A DNA stretch of 64,000 bases from Paracoccaceae bacterium (lineage in GTDB: Bacteria > Pseudomonadota > Alphaproteobacteria > Rhodobacterales > Rhodobacteraceae), in the NCBI GenBank assembly GCA_003567315.1, contig PWZT01000099.1, positions 1 to 64,000 of the forward strand, written 5' to 3'. The position numbers were made by a program, and so were the translations under genes. Below are positions 29,726-38,197 of this stretch, one piece after another (position 1 is the first letter of the stretch; each line of letters begins with the position of its first letter). Under the pieces are notes generated by a model. That model was not told the origin of the DNA and searched no databases. It worked only from the letters and a program-made list of their open reading frames with translations.

Positions 29726-30976
29726 ATGCCGCTAGAGAAAAGCTGGATCGAGAGCGCCAATTCCCCCGAAACCGACTTCCCGTTGAACAACCTGCCGCTG
29801 GGCGTGTTCACGGCAGACGGCCTGCCCCGCTGCGGAGTGGCCATCGGCGACCGGATCCTTGACGCAACAGGGCTTGAAGAAGCCGGGCTCCTGCGCCTCG
29901 ATGATGCGCCCGTGCTCGATATCCCCTTCTGGAACGAGGTGATGGAGCTTGGCCCCGAAGCATGGTCCGCCCTGCGTGCCCGCCTGCATGAGTTGCTGCG
30001 CGAGGGTGCGCCCGAGAAGGGCAAGGTCGCCCCTTTCCTGCACCCGATGGAGGGCGCTGAATTGCACATGCCGCTCGCTGTGGCTGAGTTCACCGATTTC
30101 TACGCAGGCCGCCACCATGCCACCAATGTCGGCACCATGTTCCGGGGCGCGGAAAACGCACTGCCGCCCAACTGGCTGCATATCCCCATCGGCTATAATG
30201 GCCGCGCCTCGTCGGTCGTTGTCTCGGGCACGGATATCCGCCGCCCATGGGGGCAGTTGAAAGGCCCCAATGACAACGCCCCGCGCTTCGCCCCGTCCGC
30301 CCGCTTCGATCTCGAACTCGAACTCGGCGCGATTGTCGGTCAGAACTCCGATGGCCCAGTGACAGTGGCCGAGGCTGATGAGATGATCTTTGGCTATGTG
30401 TTGCTCAATGACTGGTCCGCGCGCGATATTCAGGCCTGGGAATACCAGCCGCTCGGGCCGTTTCAGGCCAAGGCCACGGCGACCACGATCTCGCCCTGGA
30501 TCGTGATGCGCGCCGCCCTCGAGCCCTTCCGCTGTTCCACTCCCAAACGCGAAGTGCCGCTGCTGCCGCATCTCGAAGAACCCGGCCCCATGCTCTATGA
30601 CATCGCGCTGGAGGTTGATCTCACCCCCGACGGGCGCGCGCCGACCACCATCGCCCGCACAAATTACCGCGAGATGTATTACTCCTCCGCCCAGCAACTC
30701 GCCCATCACACAACGAGCGGCTGCCCGATGAATGTGGGCGACCTCTTGGGCTCCGGCACCATCTCCGGCCCCACCAAGGACAGCCGCGGCAGCCTGCTGG
30801 AGTTGAGCTGGGGCGGCAAGGAGCCCATCGCCGTCGGCGATCAGACCCGCAGCTTCCTTGAAGACGGTGACACCATTTCCCTGCGCGGCGCGGCGCAGGG
30901 CGCGGGCTACCGCATAGGTTTCGGCCCTTGCACAGGCAGACTCATCCCCGCCCTGTCAGACCCCTATGCCCGCTGA
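29726..30976 (+). CDS. fahA: Fumarylacetoacetase
   Basis: LPLGVFTADGLPRCGVAIGDRILD; EFTDFYAGRHHATNVGTMFRG; LLNDWSARDIQAWEYQPLGPFQAK. Confidence 0.97.
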   Translation: MPLEKSWIESANSPETDFPLNNLPLGVFTADGLPRCGVAIGDRILDATGLEEAGLLRLDDAPVLDIPFWNEVMELGPEAWSALRARLHELLREGAPEKGKVAPFLHPMEGAELHMPLAVAEFTDFYAGRHHATNVGTMFRGAENALPPNWLHIPIGYNGRASSVVVSGTDIRRPWGQLKGPNDNAPRFAPSARFDLELELGAIVGQNSDGPVTVAEADEMIFGYVLLNDWSARDIQAWEYQPLGPFQAKATATTISPWIVMRAALEPFRCSTPKREVPLLPHLEEPGPMLYDIALEVDLTPDGRAPTTIARTNYREMYYSSAQQLAHHTTSGCPMNVGDLLGSGTISGPTKDSRGSLLELSWGGKEPIAVGDQTRSFLEDGDTISLRGAAQGAGYRIGFGPCTGRLIPALSDPYAR

Positions 30977-31009
30977 TTTCATCTTGCCCCAAATACTCCC
31001 GCCGGAGGC
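30977..31009 (+). repeat. Intergenic motif copy: TTTCAT-N8-AAATACTC
   Basis: tttcatcttgccccaaatactcccgccggaggc immediately after the fahA stop. Confidence 0.6.
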
Positions 31010-31051
31010 ACCGACGACAGCCCCAAGGCGCAGCATGAGAAGGACAGACAC

Positions 31052-32002
31052 ATGGCCAAGGCATTCGCATCCCAAGGCGATCTGAGCGAGAAAGCGACGA
31101 GTTTCACCGAAATCGGTCGCGGGCTTTATGCTTTCACGGCCGAAGGTGACCCCAATTCCGGCGTCATCATCGGCGATGACAGCGTGATGGTGATCGAGGC
31201 GCAGGCCACCCCGCGCCTTGCGCAGAAGGTCATCGACTGCATACGCTCCGTCACTGACAAGCCGATCAGCCATCTCGCGCTCACCCATTATCACGCCGTT
31301 CGCGTCCTCGGCGCCTCGGCCTATAACGCCCCGCAGATCCTGATGTCCGACACCGCCCGCGCGATGGTGGTCGAGCGCGGGCAGGAAGATTGGGACAGTG
31401 AATTCCAGCGTTTTCCCCGGCTCTTTCAGGGCCATGAGGACATCCCCGGCCTGACATGGCCGACCACGACCTTCAGCAAAAGCATGTCCGTCTATCTGGG
31501 CCAACGCCGCGTCGATCTCATGCATCTGGGCCGCGCGCATACCGCCGGCGATATCGTCATCCATGTGCCCGATGAAAACGTCATGTTCACGGGCGATATC
31601 GTCGAATACCATTCTGCCTGCTATTGCGGCGACGGGCATTTCCGCGACTGGGGCCGCACGCTTGATGCGATCAAGGGCTTCGAGGTCGATGCCATCGCGC
31701 CGGGGCGGGGCGATGCGCTGATGGGCCGCGAGATGGTCGATACCGCCATCGAGAACACGCGCGACTTTGTTGCCTCGACTTACGCGCCAGCCGCGAAGGT
31801 TGCCGCGCGTGGCGGCTCGCTGAAAGAGGCATGGGACGCCGTGCGCGCCGCTTGTGATCCGAAATTCGCCGATTACGCGATCTATGAGCATTGCCTGCCC
31901 TTCAACGTGGCCCGCGCCCATGACGAGGCGCGCGGTATCGACACGCCGCGCATCTGGACTGCCGCACGCGATCTGGAGATGTGGGAGGCGCTTCAGGGCT
32001 AG
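31052..32002 (+). CDS. MBL-fold metallo-hydrolase
   Basis: SHLALTHYHAVRVLGASAY; MFTGDIVEYHSACYCGDGHFRDW. Confidence 0.82.
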   Translation: MAKAFASQGDLSEKATSFTEIGRGLYAFTAEGDPNSGVIIGDDSVMVIEAQATPRLAQKVIDCIRSVTDKPISHLALTHYHAVRVLGASAYNAPQILMSDTARAMVVERGQEDWDSEFQRFPRLFQGHEDIPGLTWPTTTFSKSMSVYLGQRRVDLMHLGRAHTAGDIVIHVPDENVMFTGDIVEYHSACYCGDGHFRDWGRTLDAIKGFEVDAIAPGRGDALMGREMVDTAIENTRDFVASTYAPAAKVAARGGSLKEAWDAVRAACDPKFADYAIYEHCLPFNVARAHDEARGIDTPRIWTAARDLEMWEALQG

Positions 32003-32075
32003 GCTTGACCTGAGTCATTGCCTGCGGCCCCGCCGCAGCTTTACTGACAGAGCCACCAGCCGGGAAGGGAGGCCC

Positions 32076-33680
32076 ATGAACAAGATTTTCGAGATCCCGC
32101 TCTACCCCTATGCGCGCCATCCCGATCAGGATGCCACGCATCCCGTGCGCCACAAGGTCATCATCATCGGCGCGGGGCCGGTCGGGCTCGCTGCTGCGAT
32201 TGATCTTGCACAGCGCGATGTGCCGGTCGTGGTGCTCGATGACAATGACCGCGTCAGTTTCGGCTCACGCGCGATCTGCTTTGCCAAGCGCACGCTCGAG
32301 ATTCTTGACCGGCTTGGCTGCGGGGAGGCCGCTGTCGAAAAAGGCGTGACATGGAACACAGGCCGCGTGTTCTTCGATGAGCGCGAGATCTACGCATTCG
32401 ACCTGCTGCCCGAGGATGGCCACAAGCGCCCCGCCTTTATCAATCTGCAACAGTATTATTTCGAGCAATTTCTGTTCGAGCGGGTTCAGCAGCTTGTTGA
32501 TGCGGGCAAGCCGATCGAAATACGGGGCCGCAACCGGGTGGAGGCGATCGGTGCGCATCCCGATCACGTCCGCCTCGAGATCGAGACGCCCGAGGGCTCT
32601 TATGAGTTGCATTCCGACTGGCTGATCGCCTGCGATGGCGCGGGCTCGCCCACGCGGCGCATGATGGGGCTCGATTTCGTGGGCCGCGTCTTCGAGGATA
32701 ATTTCCTGATCGCCGATGTGGTCATGAAAGCCGATTTCCCGACCGAGCGCTGGTTCTGGTTCGACCCGCCCTTCAATCGCGGTCAATCGGCGCTGCTGCA
32801 TCGCCAGCCCGACAATGTCTGGCGGATCGACCTGCAACTGGGCTGTGATATCGACCGTGAGGCCGAGAAACGCCCCGAACGCGTGATCCCGCGCCTCAAG
32901 GAGATGCTGGGCGAGGAGGTGGAGTTCGAACTCGAATGGGTCTCGATCTACACTTTCCAGTGCCGCCGGATGGAGCGTTTCCGCCATGGCCGCGTGATCT
33001 TCGCAGGCGATGCCGCGCACCAGGTCTCGCCCTTTGGCGCGCGCGGGGCCAATTCCGGGTTGCAGGATGTCGACAACCTGTGCTGGAAGCTCGCAATGGT
33101 GCTGGAGGGACAAGCGCCCGAGCGGTTGCTTGACAGCTATGACTGGGAGCGCGTCTGCGGCGCGGATGAGAACATCCTGAACTCCACGCGCTCGACCGAT
33201 TTCATCACACCGAAATCCGACATCAGCAAGGTCTTCCGCAACGCCGTGCTCGATCTGGCCGCGCGGCACGAATTCGCGCGCCCGCTGGTCAATTCCGGGC
33301 GGCTGTCGGTGCCCTGCGTCTATGATGAAGGCCCGCTCAACACCGAGGATGCGACCGGCTTGCCCGCGCGCACGCGCCCCGGTGCGCCCGTGGTGGACGC
33401 GCCACTGGGTGAGGGGTGGTTGCTCGATGCGCTGGGGCAGGGCTTCACGCTGCTTGCCGTGGATGTATCTATCCCTGAAGACCTGACACTCGCGGGGTTC
33501 GCGCTGACAACGCTTTCGGTCAGCGCCGAGGACAACCCAACGCTCCGCGCGCGCTATCTCGGGGACGCGCAGAAAGCGATCTATCTGATCCGTCCCGATC
33601 AACATGTGGCCGCGCGCTGGACCGACTACGACGCAGAGGCCGTTACGGCCGCGCTGACCCACGCCATCGCCAAGGCATGA
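32076..33680 (+). CDS. FAD-dependent aromatic hydroxylase (MhpA-like)
   Basis: VIIIGAGPVGLAAAIDLAQRDVPVVVLDDND; FAGDAAHQVSPFGARGANSGLQDVDNLCWKL. Confidence 0.88.
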   Translation: MNKIFEIPLYPYARHPDQDATHPVRHKVIIIGAGPVGLAAAIDLAQRDVPVVVLDDNDRVSFGSRAICFAKRTLEILDRLGCGEAAVEKGVTWNTGRVFFDEREIYAFDLLPEDGHKRPAFINLQQYYFEQFLFERVQQLVDAGKPIEIRGRNRVEAIGAHPDHVRLEIETPEGSYELHSDWLIACDGAGSPTRRMMGLDFVGRVFEDNFLIADVVMKADFPTERWFWFDPPFNRGQSALLHRQPDNVWRIDLQLGCDIDREAEKRPERVIPRLKEMLGEEVEFELEWVSIYTFQCRRMERFRHGRVIFAGDAAHQVSPFGARGANSGLQDVDNLCWKLAMVLEGQAPERLLDSYDWERVCGADENILNSTRSTDFITPKSDISKVFRNAVLDLAARHEFARPLVNSGRLSVPCVYDEGPLNTEDATGLPARTRPGAPVVDAPLGEGWLLDALGQGFTLLAVDVSIPEDLTLAGFALTTLSVSAEDNPTLRARYLGDAQKAIYLIRPDQHVAARWTDYDAEAVTAALTHAIAKA

Positions 33681-33693
33681 GAGGGGAGGGACC

Positions 33694-33909
33694 ATGTCAG
33701 ATTTGAAACTCACACGGAACCTGCAGGATCCCGATGGCTTCTACGCCAATCTTCTGGCCATGCATGAGGGGCTGTCCAAGGCAGAGAGCGACGCGTTCAA
33801 TGCGCGGCTCATCCTGATCATGGCCAACCATATCGGCGATGAGCAACTCCTGGCCCGCGCGCTGCATCTGGCCGCAGAGTCCGCGCCGGAAGGTCGTCAC
33901 GGGCTCTAG
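33694..33909 (+). CDS. DUF2783-type small protein
   Basis: LQDPDGFYANLLAMHEGLSKAESDAFNARLILIMANHIGD; directly follows the hydroxylase. Confidence 0.75.
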   Translation: MSDLKLTRNLQDPDGFYANLLAMHEGLSKAESDAFNARLILIMANHIGDEQLLARALHLAAESAPEGRHGL

Positions 33910-33969
33910 GCACGTAAAACGCGCAACATTGCCATATTTTCTCCGCGATTGAATGCGACACCGTAGAGT

Positions 33970-34713
33970 GTGCGTGCCGTCATGGCCGTGCGGCGAATGG
34001 ATGCATCCGTCGGATGCGCAGGCGATCGGGTGTCAGATATGCTACTGAAGCGTTTTGATTTTGCAGAATTTGCCCGCCCGCTCTTCAGTGACCGGGTCGC
34101 GATGACTTGGGCAGACCCGCGCGCGCCCTTGCAGCGCCTGATCGGCGATGAGGAACTTGCGCTGGCCGATGTCAACACTGCGCGCGCCCGCGAATTCGCC
34201 GCGGGACGCGCGGCGGCGCATTCGGCAATGGAGCAGTTGGGTCATATGCCGCGCCCTGTACTGCAAGGAGATTCGCTGGCACCTGTCTGGCCTGCAGGAC
34301 TGACCGGATCAATCTCCCACGCGCCACAAGACACGGTCGCTGTTGTCACCGATGATCCCGAGATTCATGCGCTTGGGCTCAAGATCTCGCAGATGCGGTT
34401 GCTGCCCTCCACGCGCTGGCCGGATATCTGCACAATGTCCGAACTGCGCTGGCTGAGTTCTCTTGGCCCCTCGCAGCGCGGGCACTTTGCTGCGCTCCTG
34501 GAATGCCTCAAGATCGCGATTGCGAAGGCCAGTTTTCACGCACGGGCAAAGCAGCCGGATTGGCATGAGATCGAGGTTGTGGTCGATCTGGGCAGCAACC
34601 AGTTCCGCGCGAAGCTCCACCTCGTCGAAAGCCACAGCATGGCAATCAAGGACCTCTCTGGCCGCTTCGCCCTGATGCAGCAGGTCTGCATTGCAGGGGT
34701 CGTCTGGCGCTGA
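33970..34713 (+). CDS. 4'-phosphopantetheinyl transferase-like protein (probably catalytically degenerate)
   Basis: GSISHAPQDTVAVVTDD motif; expected G-I-D-x-E and KE residues replaced (LGLKIS, LECLKIAIAKA). Confidence 0.65.
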   Translation: MRAVMAVRRMDASVGCAGDRVSDMLLKRFDFAEFARPLFSDRVAMTWADPRAPLQRLIGDEELALADVNTARAREFAAGRAAAHSAMEQLGHMPRPVLQGDSLAPVWPAGLTGSISHAPQDTVAVVTDDPEIHALGLKISQMRLLPSTRWPDICTMSELRWLSSLGPSQRGHFAALLECLKIAIAKASFHARAKQPDWHEIEVVVDLGSNQFRAKLHLVESHSMAIKDLSGRFALMQQVCIAGVVWR

Positions 34714-35007
34714 TTCGTACCCGGTGCCGCCTTTAAGCGATGTCACGGGCTGTGCGGTCCTTTCCCGCAGTCCATGTGTTGTAGCCTCAACGGCTGAGGC
34801 CGCAACACCTGTCCTGCCAGCTGTGCCAGCAGCGACAAAACGCCCAAGACCTCATAAATTGTTAGCAAATTTCGCGTCACCTTTGATATTATGGCTATGT
34901 CATTGACAGAGGCAGTTCCGACATCGCAACCAGTAACTCGGTCACCAAGAACCGATCATAGCGCGTACGGACAAAACGAAGAACAAGGCAACCTGAAGAG
35001 GGCTTTC

Positions 35008-35325
35008 ATGAAACAGATCATCCTTGCTGCGACACTGGCCGTTATCGCCATGCCGCTGGTGCCGACCAGCGCGAGTGCCGGGCCGCTTGAGAACGCCTGT
35101 CTGCGGCTGGATCGTGCGCAGGCAACCCGCGCAATGTGCCGCTGCATCGATTCCGTGGCCCAGCGCACATTGACCCGCTCTGAACAACGCCGCGCAGCAG
35201 CGTTCTTCCGTGATCCGCAGCGCGCGCAGGATGTGCGCATGTCGAAAAGCGCGCGCGACAATGAGTTCTGGACACGCTATCGCGCATTCGGCGCAGCGGC
35301 AGAGCAAGCCTGCGCAGGGCGCTGA
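35008..35325 (+). CDS. Hypothetical secreted Cys-containing protein
   Basis: Signal peptide MKQIILAATLAVIAMPLVPTSASA, 105 aa. Confidence 0.65.
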   Translation: MKQIILAATLAVIAMPLVPTSASAGPLENACLRLDRAQATRAMCRCIDSVAQRTLTRSEQRRAAAFFRDPQRAQDVRMSKSARDNEFWTRYRAFGAAAEQACAGR

Positions 35326-35364
35326 GCACCATTCCGCTTAGACGACGGGGCAGCCGCTGTCAGA

Positions 35365-35838
35365 TCAGCGCTGCCCTTTTTCTTGCAGATCGCGCAGCAG
35401 GGCATCGGCGCAATGCTCGATCAGGCCCAGCACTCCGTCGAAGTCACCCGTGAGATACGGGTCCGGAACATCCCGGGCCGCGTCGTTGATCAGAGTGCGA
35501 AAAAGCCGGGCGGGCACAGTGTTTCCCGGCGGCCTTCGTGCCTCGATATCGCGCAGATTGGTCTGATCCATGGCAAGGATCAGGTCAAAACGGGCGAAAT
35601 CGTCAGTGCTGAGCTGCCGTGCCCGCAAGTCCGACAGATCATATCCGCGCGCAGCTGCGCTGTGCTGGGCGCGGAGGTCGGGCGGGCTGCCGATATGCCA
35701 GTCGCCAGTGCCCGCGCAATCGGTTACGACCTCCAGCCCGGCCGCGCGCGCCTTGGCACGAAACACGCCATGCGCGGTAGGTGAGCGGCAGATATTGCCA
35801 AGGCAGACGAACAGCACGCGCACAGGAGTCTGGGTCAT
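35365..35838 (-). CDS. Low molecular weight protein-tyrosine phosphatase
   Basis: VLFVCLGNICRSPTAHGVFR; DVPDPYLTGDFDGVL. Confidence 0.95.
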   Translation of the reverse strand: MTQTPVRVLFVCLGNICRSPTAHGVFRAKARAAGLEVVTDCAGTGDWHIGSPPDLRAQHSAAARGYDLSDLRARQLSTDDFARFDLILAMDQTNLRDIEARRPPGNTVPARLFRTLINDAARDVPDPYLTGDFDGVLGLIEHCADALLRDLQEKGQR

Positions 35839-35886
35839 GGTAAGGCGCTGCAAAGGGCCGCAGATGCGACCCTTTGCCCTTGCGTG

Positions 35887-36378
35887 TCAATCATGCGAAT
35901 GGCCGTGCGAGTGCCCATGAGAGTGGTCATGCCCGTGCGCGGGCATGCGCTCCAGATCCACCGGAATGGTGATTTCAACCTCCGCGCCGTCCTCGAGCAT
36001 CAGCGTAACGATAAAGTCATCGCCATGCTCCATCGCGCGGGTCAGGCCGAGAAACATCAGATGGTCGCCCCCGCGCTCGAGGCTGTATTCACCGCCCGCC
36101 GGGATAGTAAAGCCTTCTTCGACCTCGACCATGCGCATCACACCCGCATCATCCTCGATATGCGTGTGCAACTCCACACGCTGCGCGATATCCGAGCTCG
36201 CGCCGATGATGCGGCAGTCCTCGTCGCCCGGATTGGCGAGCATCATGAAAGCCGCGCCCGATTGCGACATCGCCGTCGAGGCGCGGGCATAGGGATCCAT
36301 GACCTGAAGCCCGTCGCAGGCAAGCGCGGGCAGGGCGAAACTGGCCGCGAAGGCGGCAGGCAAAACGATACGTTTCAT
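35887..36378 (-). CDS. PCu(A)C copper chaperone with His-rich tail
   Basis: AAFMMLANPGDEDCRIIGASSDIAQRVELHTHIEDDAGVMRM...GGDHLMFLGL; C-terminus HGHDHSHGHSHGHSHD. Confidence 0.9.
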   Translation of the reverse strand: MKRIVLPAAFAASFALPALACDGLQVMDPYARASTAMSQSGAAFMMLANPGDEDCRIIGASSDIAQRVELHTHIEDDAGVMRMVEVEEGFTIPAGGEYSLERGGDHLMFLGLTRAMEHGDDFIVTLMLEDGAEVEITIPVDLERMPAHGHDHSHGHSHGHSHD

Positions 36379-36415
36379 AGGGTATGTCCTTGTCCGAGAT
36401 GAATTGATAGGTGCC

Positions 36416-36766
36416 TCAGACAGGCAATGGCGGACCACGGCTTTCGGCCCAGAGCCCGGCAGACGCCCCGCACCATAGCGCGGTTTTTTGCGGGTATGGC
36501 CGCGCGGATGGGGGCTGAACCACGGGCAGTATGGCAGGCGCGCCTGGAAGCGCGGCGAGCGTGAGAACGCAGTCAGGGCAGGGCAGGCTCTGCTCTACCG
36601 GGTTGCCATCGGCATCGAGCGTGACGCGCACCAGGCCGTAGCCTGTGCAGATGACCATGCTGTGCGCACCATGCGCCGCGTGACGAGCCTGCGCGTGCGG
36701 CACGCTCGCCAGCGCCACAATCAGCGCCAGCGCAATGGTGGCATATTTCCGCAGGAACCCCGTCAT
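36416..36766 (-). CDS. Small secreted CxxC protein (possibly DUF2946-like)
   Basis: MTGFLRKYATIALALIVALASVPHAQARHAAHGAH...SLPCPDCVLTLAALPG; upstream of the PCu(A)C gene. Confidence 0.6.
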   Translation of the reverse strand: MTGFLRKYATIALALIVALASVPHAQARHAAHGAHSMVICTGYGLVRVTLDADGNPVEQSLPCPDCVLTLAALPGAPAILPVVQPPSARPYPQKTALWCGASAGLWAESRGPPLPV

Positions 36767-36812
36767 GGGCAATCTTCTAGCCATTTCCGCACGCGTGGCA
36801 TAGCAGAGTTTG

Positions 36813-37427
36813 TCACGGAACCATGCGCTTTATTGCCGCCACATGCGAAAGCTGCGCGCCTGCGGCCGCATCTGCGAGGGCCAGAGTCGCGGGCATCAGC
36901 TCTTCCGCGGGCACGATCCTGTCGACAAGCCCCCAGTCGCGCGCTTCCTCGGCCGCGATTTTTGCGCCTGCCATCAGGATCATCTTGGCGCGGGCCGGAC
37001 CGACAAGCGCGCTCAGGCGCCCCGGATCTGATGGTTGCGGCAGGAAGCCCAGCTTTGCGACCGGGTAGAAGAATTTCGCTTCCGCCACGCAAAGCCGCAG
37101 ATCGCAGGCCAGCGCCATGCCGAAAGCGCCCCCGGCCAGGGTGCCGTTCAGCGCCGCAATGGTCAGGCACTCAGCGCGCGCGATGCGGCTTGAGAGTTCC
37201 TCCCACAGCCCCGAGGTCGCAAGCCCTGTGCGCGCTTCCTCCAGATCCGCCCCGGCGCTGAACACGCGCCCCATGCCTGTCAGGATCAGCACCCGCGCCT
37301 GTGCCTGCGTCGCGGCATCGACTGCATGGCAGAGCGCGCGCAACATTTCGGCGGTGAGCGAATTGGCCTTGTCAGGCCGGTCCAGCGTCAGGGTCCAGAT
37401 ACCGGCGTCGCGCGCGACCCGGATCAT
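36813..37427 (-). CDS. Enoyl-CoA hydratase/isomerase family protein
   Basis: RVLILTGMGRVFSAGADLEE; AALNGTLAGGAFGMALACDLRLC. Confidence 0.9.
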   Translation of the reverse strand: MIRVARDAGIWTLTLDRPDKANSLTAEMLRALCHAVDAATQAQARVLILTGMGRVFSAGADLEEARTGLATSGLWEELSSRIARAECLTIAALNGTLAGGAFGMALACDLRLCVAEAKFFYPVAKLGFLPQPSDPGRLSALVGPARAKMILMAGAKIAAEEARDWGLVDRIVPAEELMPATLALADAAAGAQLSHVAAIKRMVP

Positions 37428-38185
37428 GCGGCAAGCCCGATCCGGCGGCGGACCGCTTCATCGCGCAGGGATACCTCGCGCCCGACATGATCATCAGCAT
37501 CGGGCGTGCACATCCACATCAGTGCCTTCGCGGGCCAGTCGGGCGGGATATGGGCCGACCAGTCAAGCTGGCTGACCGCATTGATCCCGCTGGCCTTGAT
37601 GGTGCGCTGCATCTCGGTCGCGACTGTGCCCGGTGAGAGGCTCATCACCCGCACCCCGCGCCCCCGCGCCTCGATATCGCCGACGCGGGTCAGCATCCAC
37701 GCACCGGCCTTGGAACTGCAATAGGCGCCCCAGCCTTCCAGCGGGTTATGCGCCGCACCAGAGCCGACCGTGATGATCGTGCCGCTGCGCTGCGCCTGCA
37801 TGACAGGCAAGGCGGCCCGCAGCCCGTGCAGAACGCCCTTGAGGTTGATATCGATCAGCCGCCCGAACTCTGCAGGATCCACGCTTGTCAGCGGCGCGAT
37901 CGGTTCGATCACCCCGGCATTGTTGATCAGCACATCGAGCCGCCCGAACTCTGCCTGCATCTGCGCGACGACCTGCTCGAAGGCAGCGAAATCGGCCACA
38001 TCGCAGGGCAGGGCCAGCGCGCCAGTCTCCCCGGCCAACGCCTCCAGCGCGTCGCGGCTGCGCGCGGTGATGCCCACATGCGCCCCGGCATGCGCAAAGG
38101 CGCGCGCGGCTTCCATCCCGATCCCGCGGCTCGCGCCGGTGATCAGCACTGCCTTGCCTGCAAGGCTGCTTGCGTCGAATGTCAT
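37424..38185 (-). CDS. SDR family oxidoreductase
   Basis: KAVLITGASRGIGMEAARAFAHAG; LINNAGVIEPIAPL; YCSSKAGAW. Confidence 0.92.
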   Translation of the reverse strand: MTFDASSLAGKAVLITGASRGIGMEAARAFAHAGAHVGITARSRDALEALAGETGALALPCDVADFAAFEQVVAQMQAEFGRLDVLINNAGVIEPIAPLTSVDPAEFGRLIDINLKGVLHGLRAALPVMQAQRSGTIITVGSGAAHNPLEGWGAYCSSKAGAWMLTRVGDIEARGRGVRVMSLSPGTVATEMQRTIKASGINAVSQLDWSAHIPPDWPAKALMWMCTPDADDHVGREVSLRDEAVRRRIGLAA

Positions 38186-38197
38186 GCGCCCCACTCC

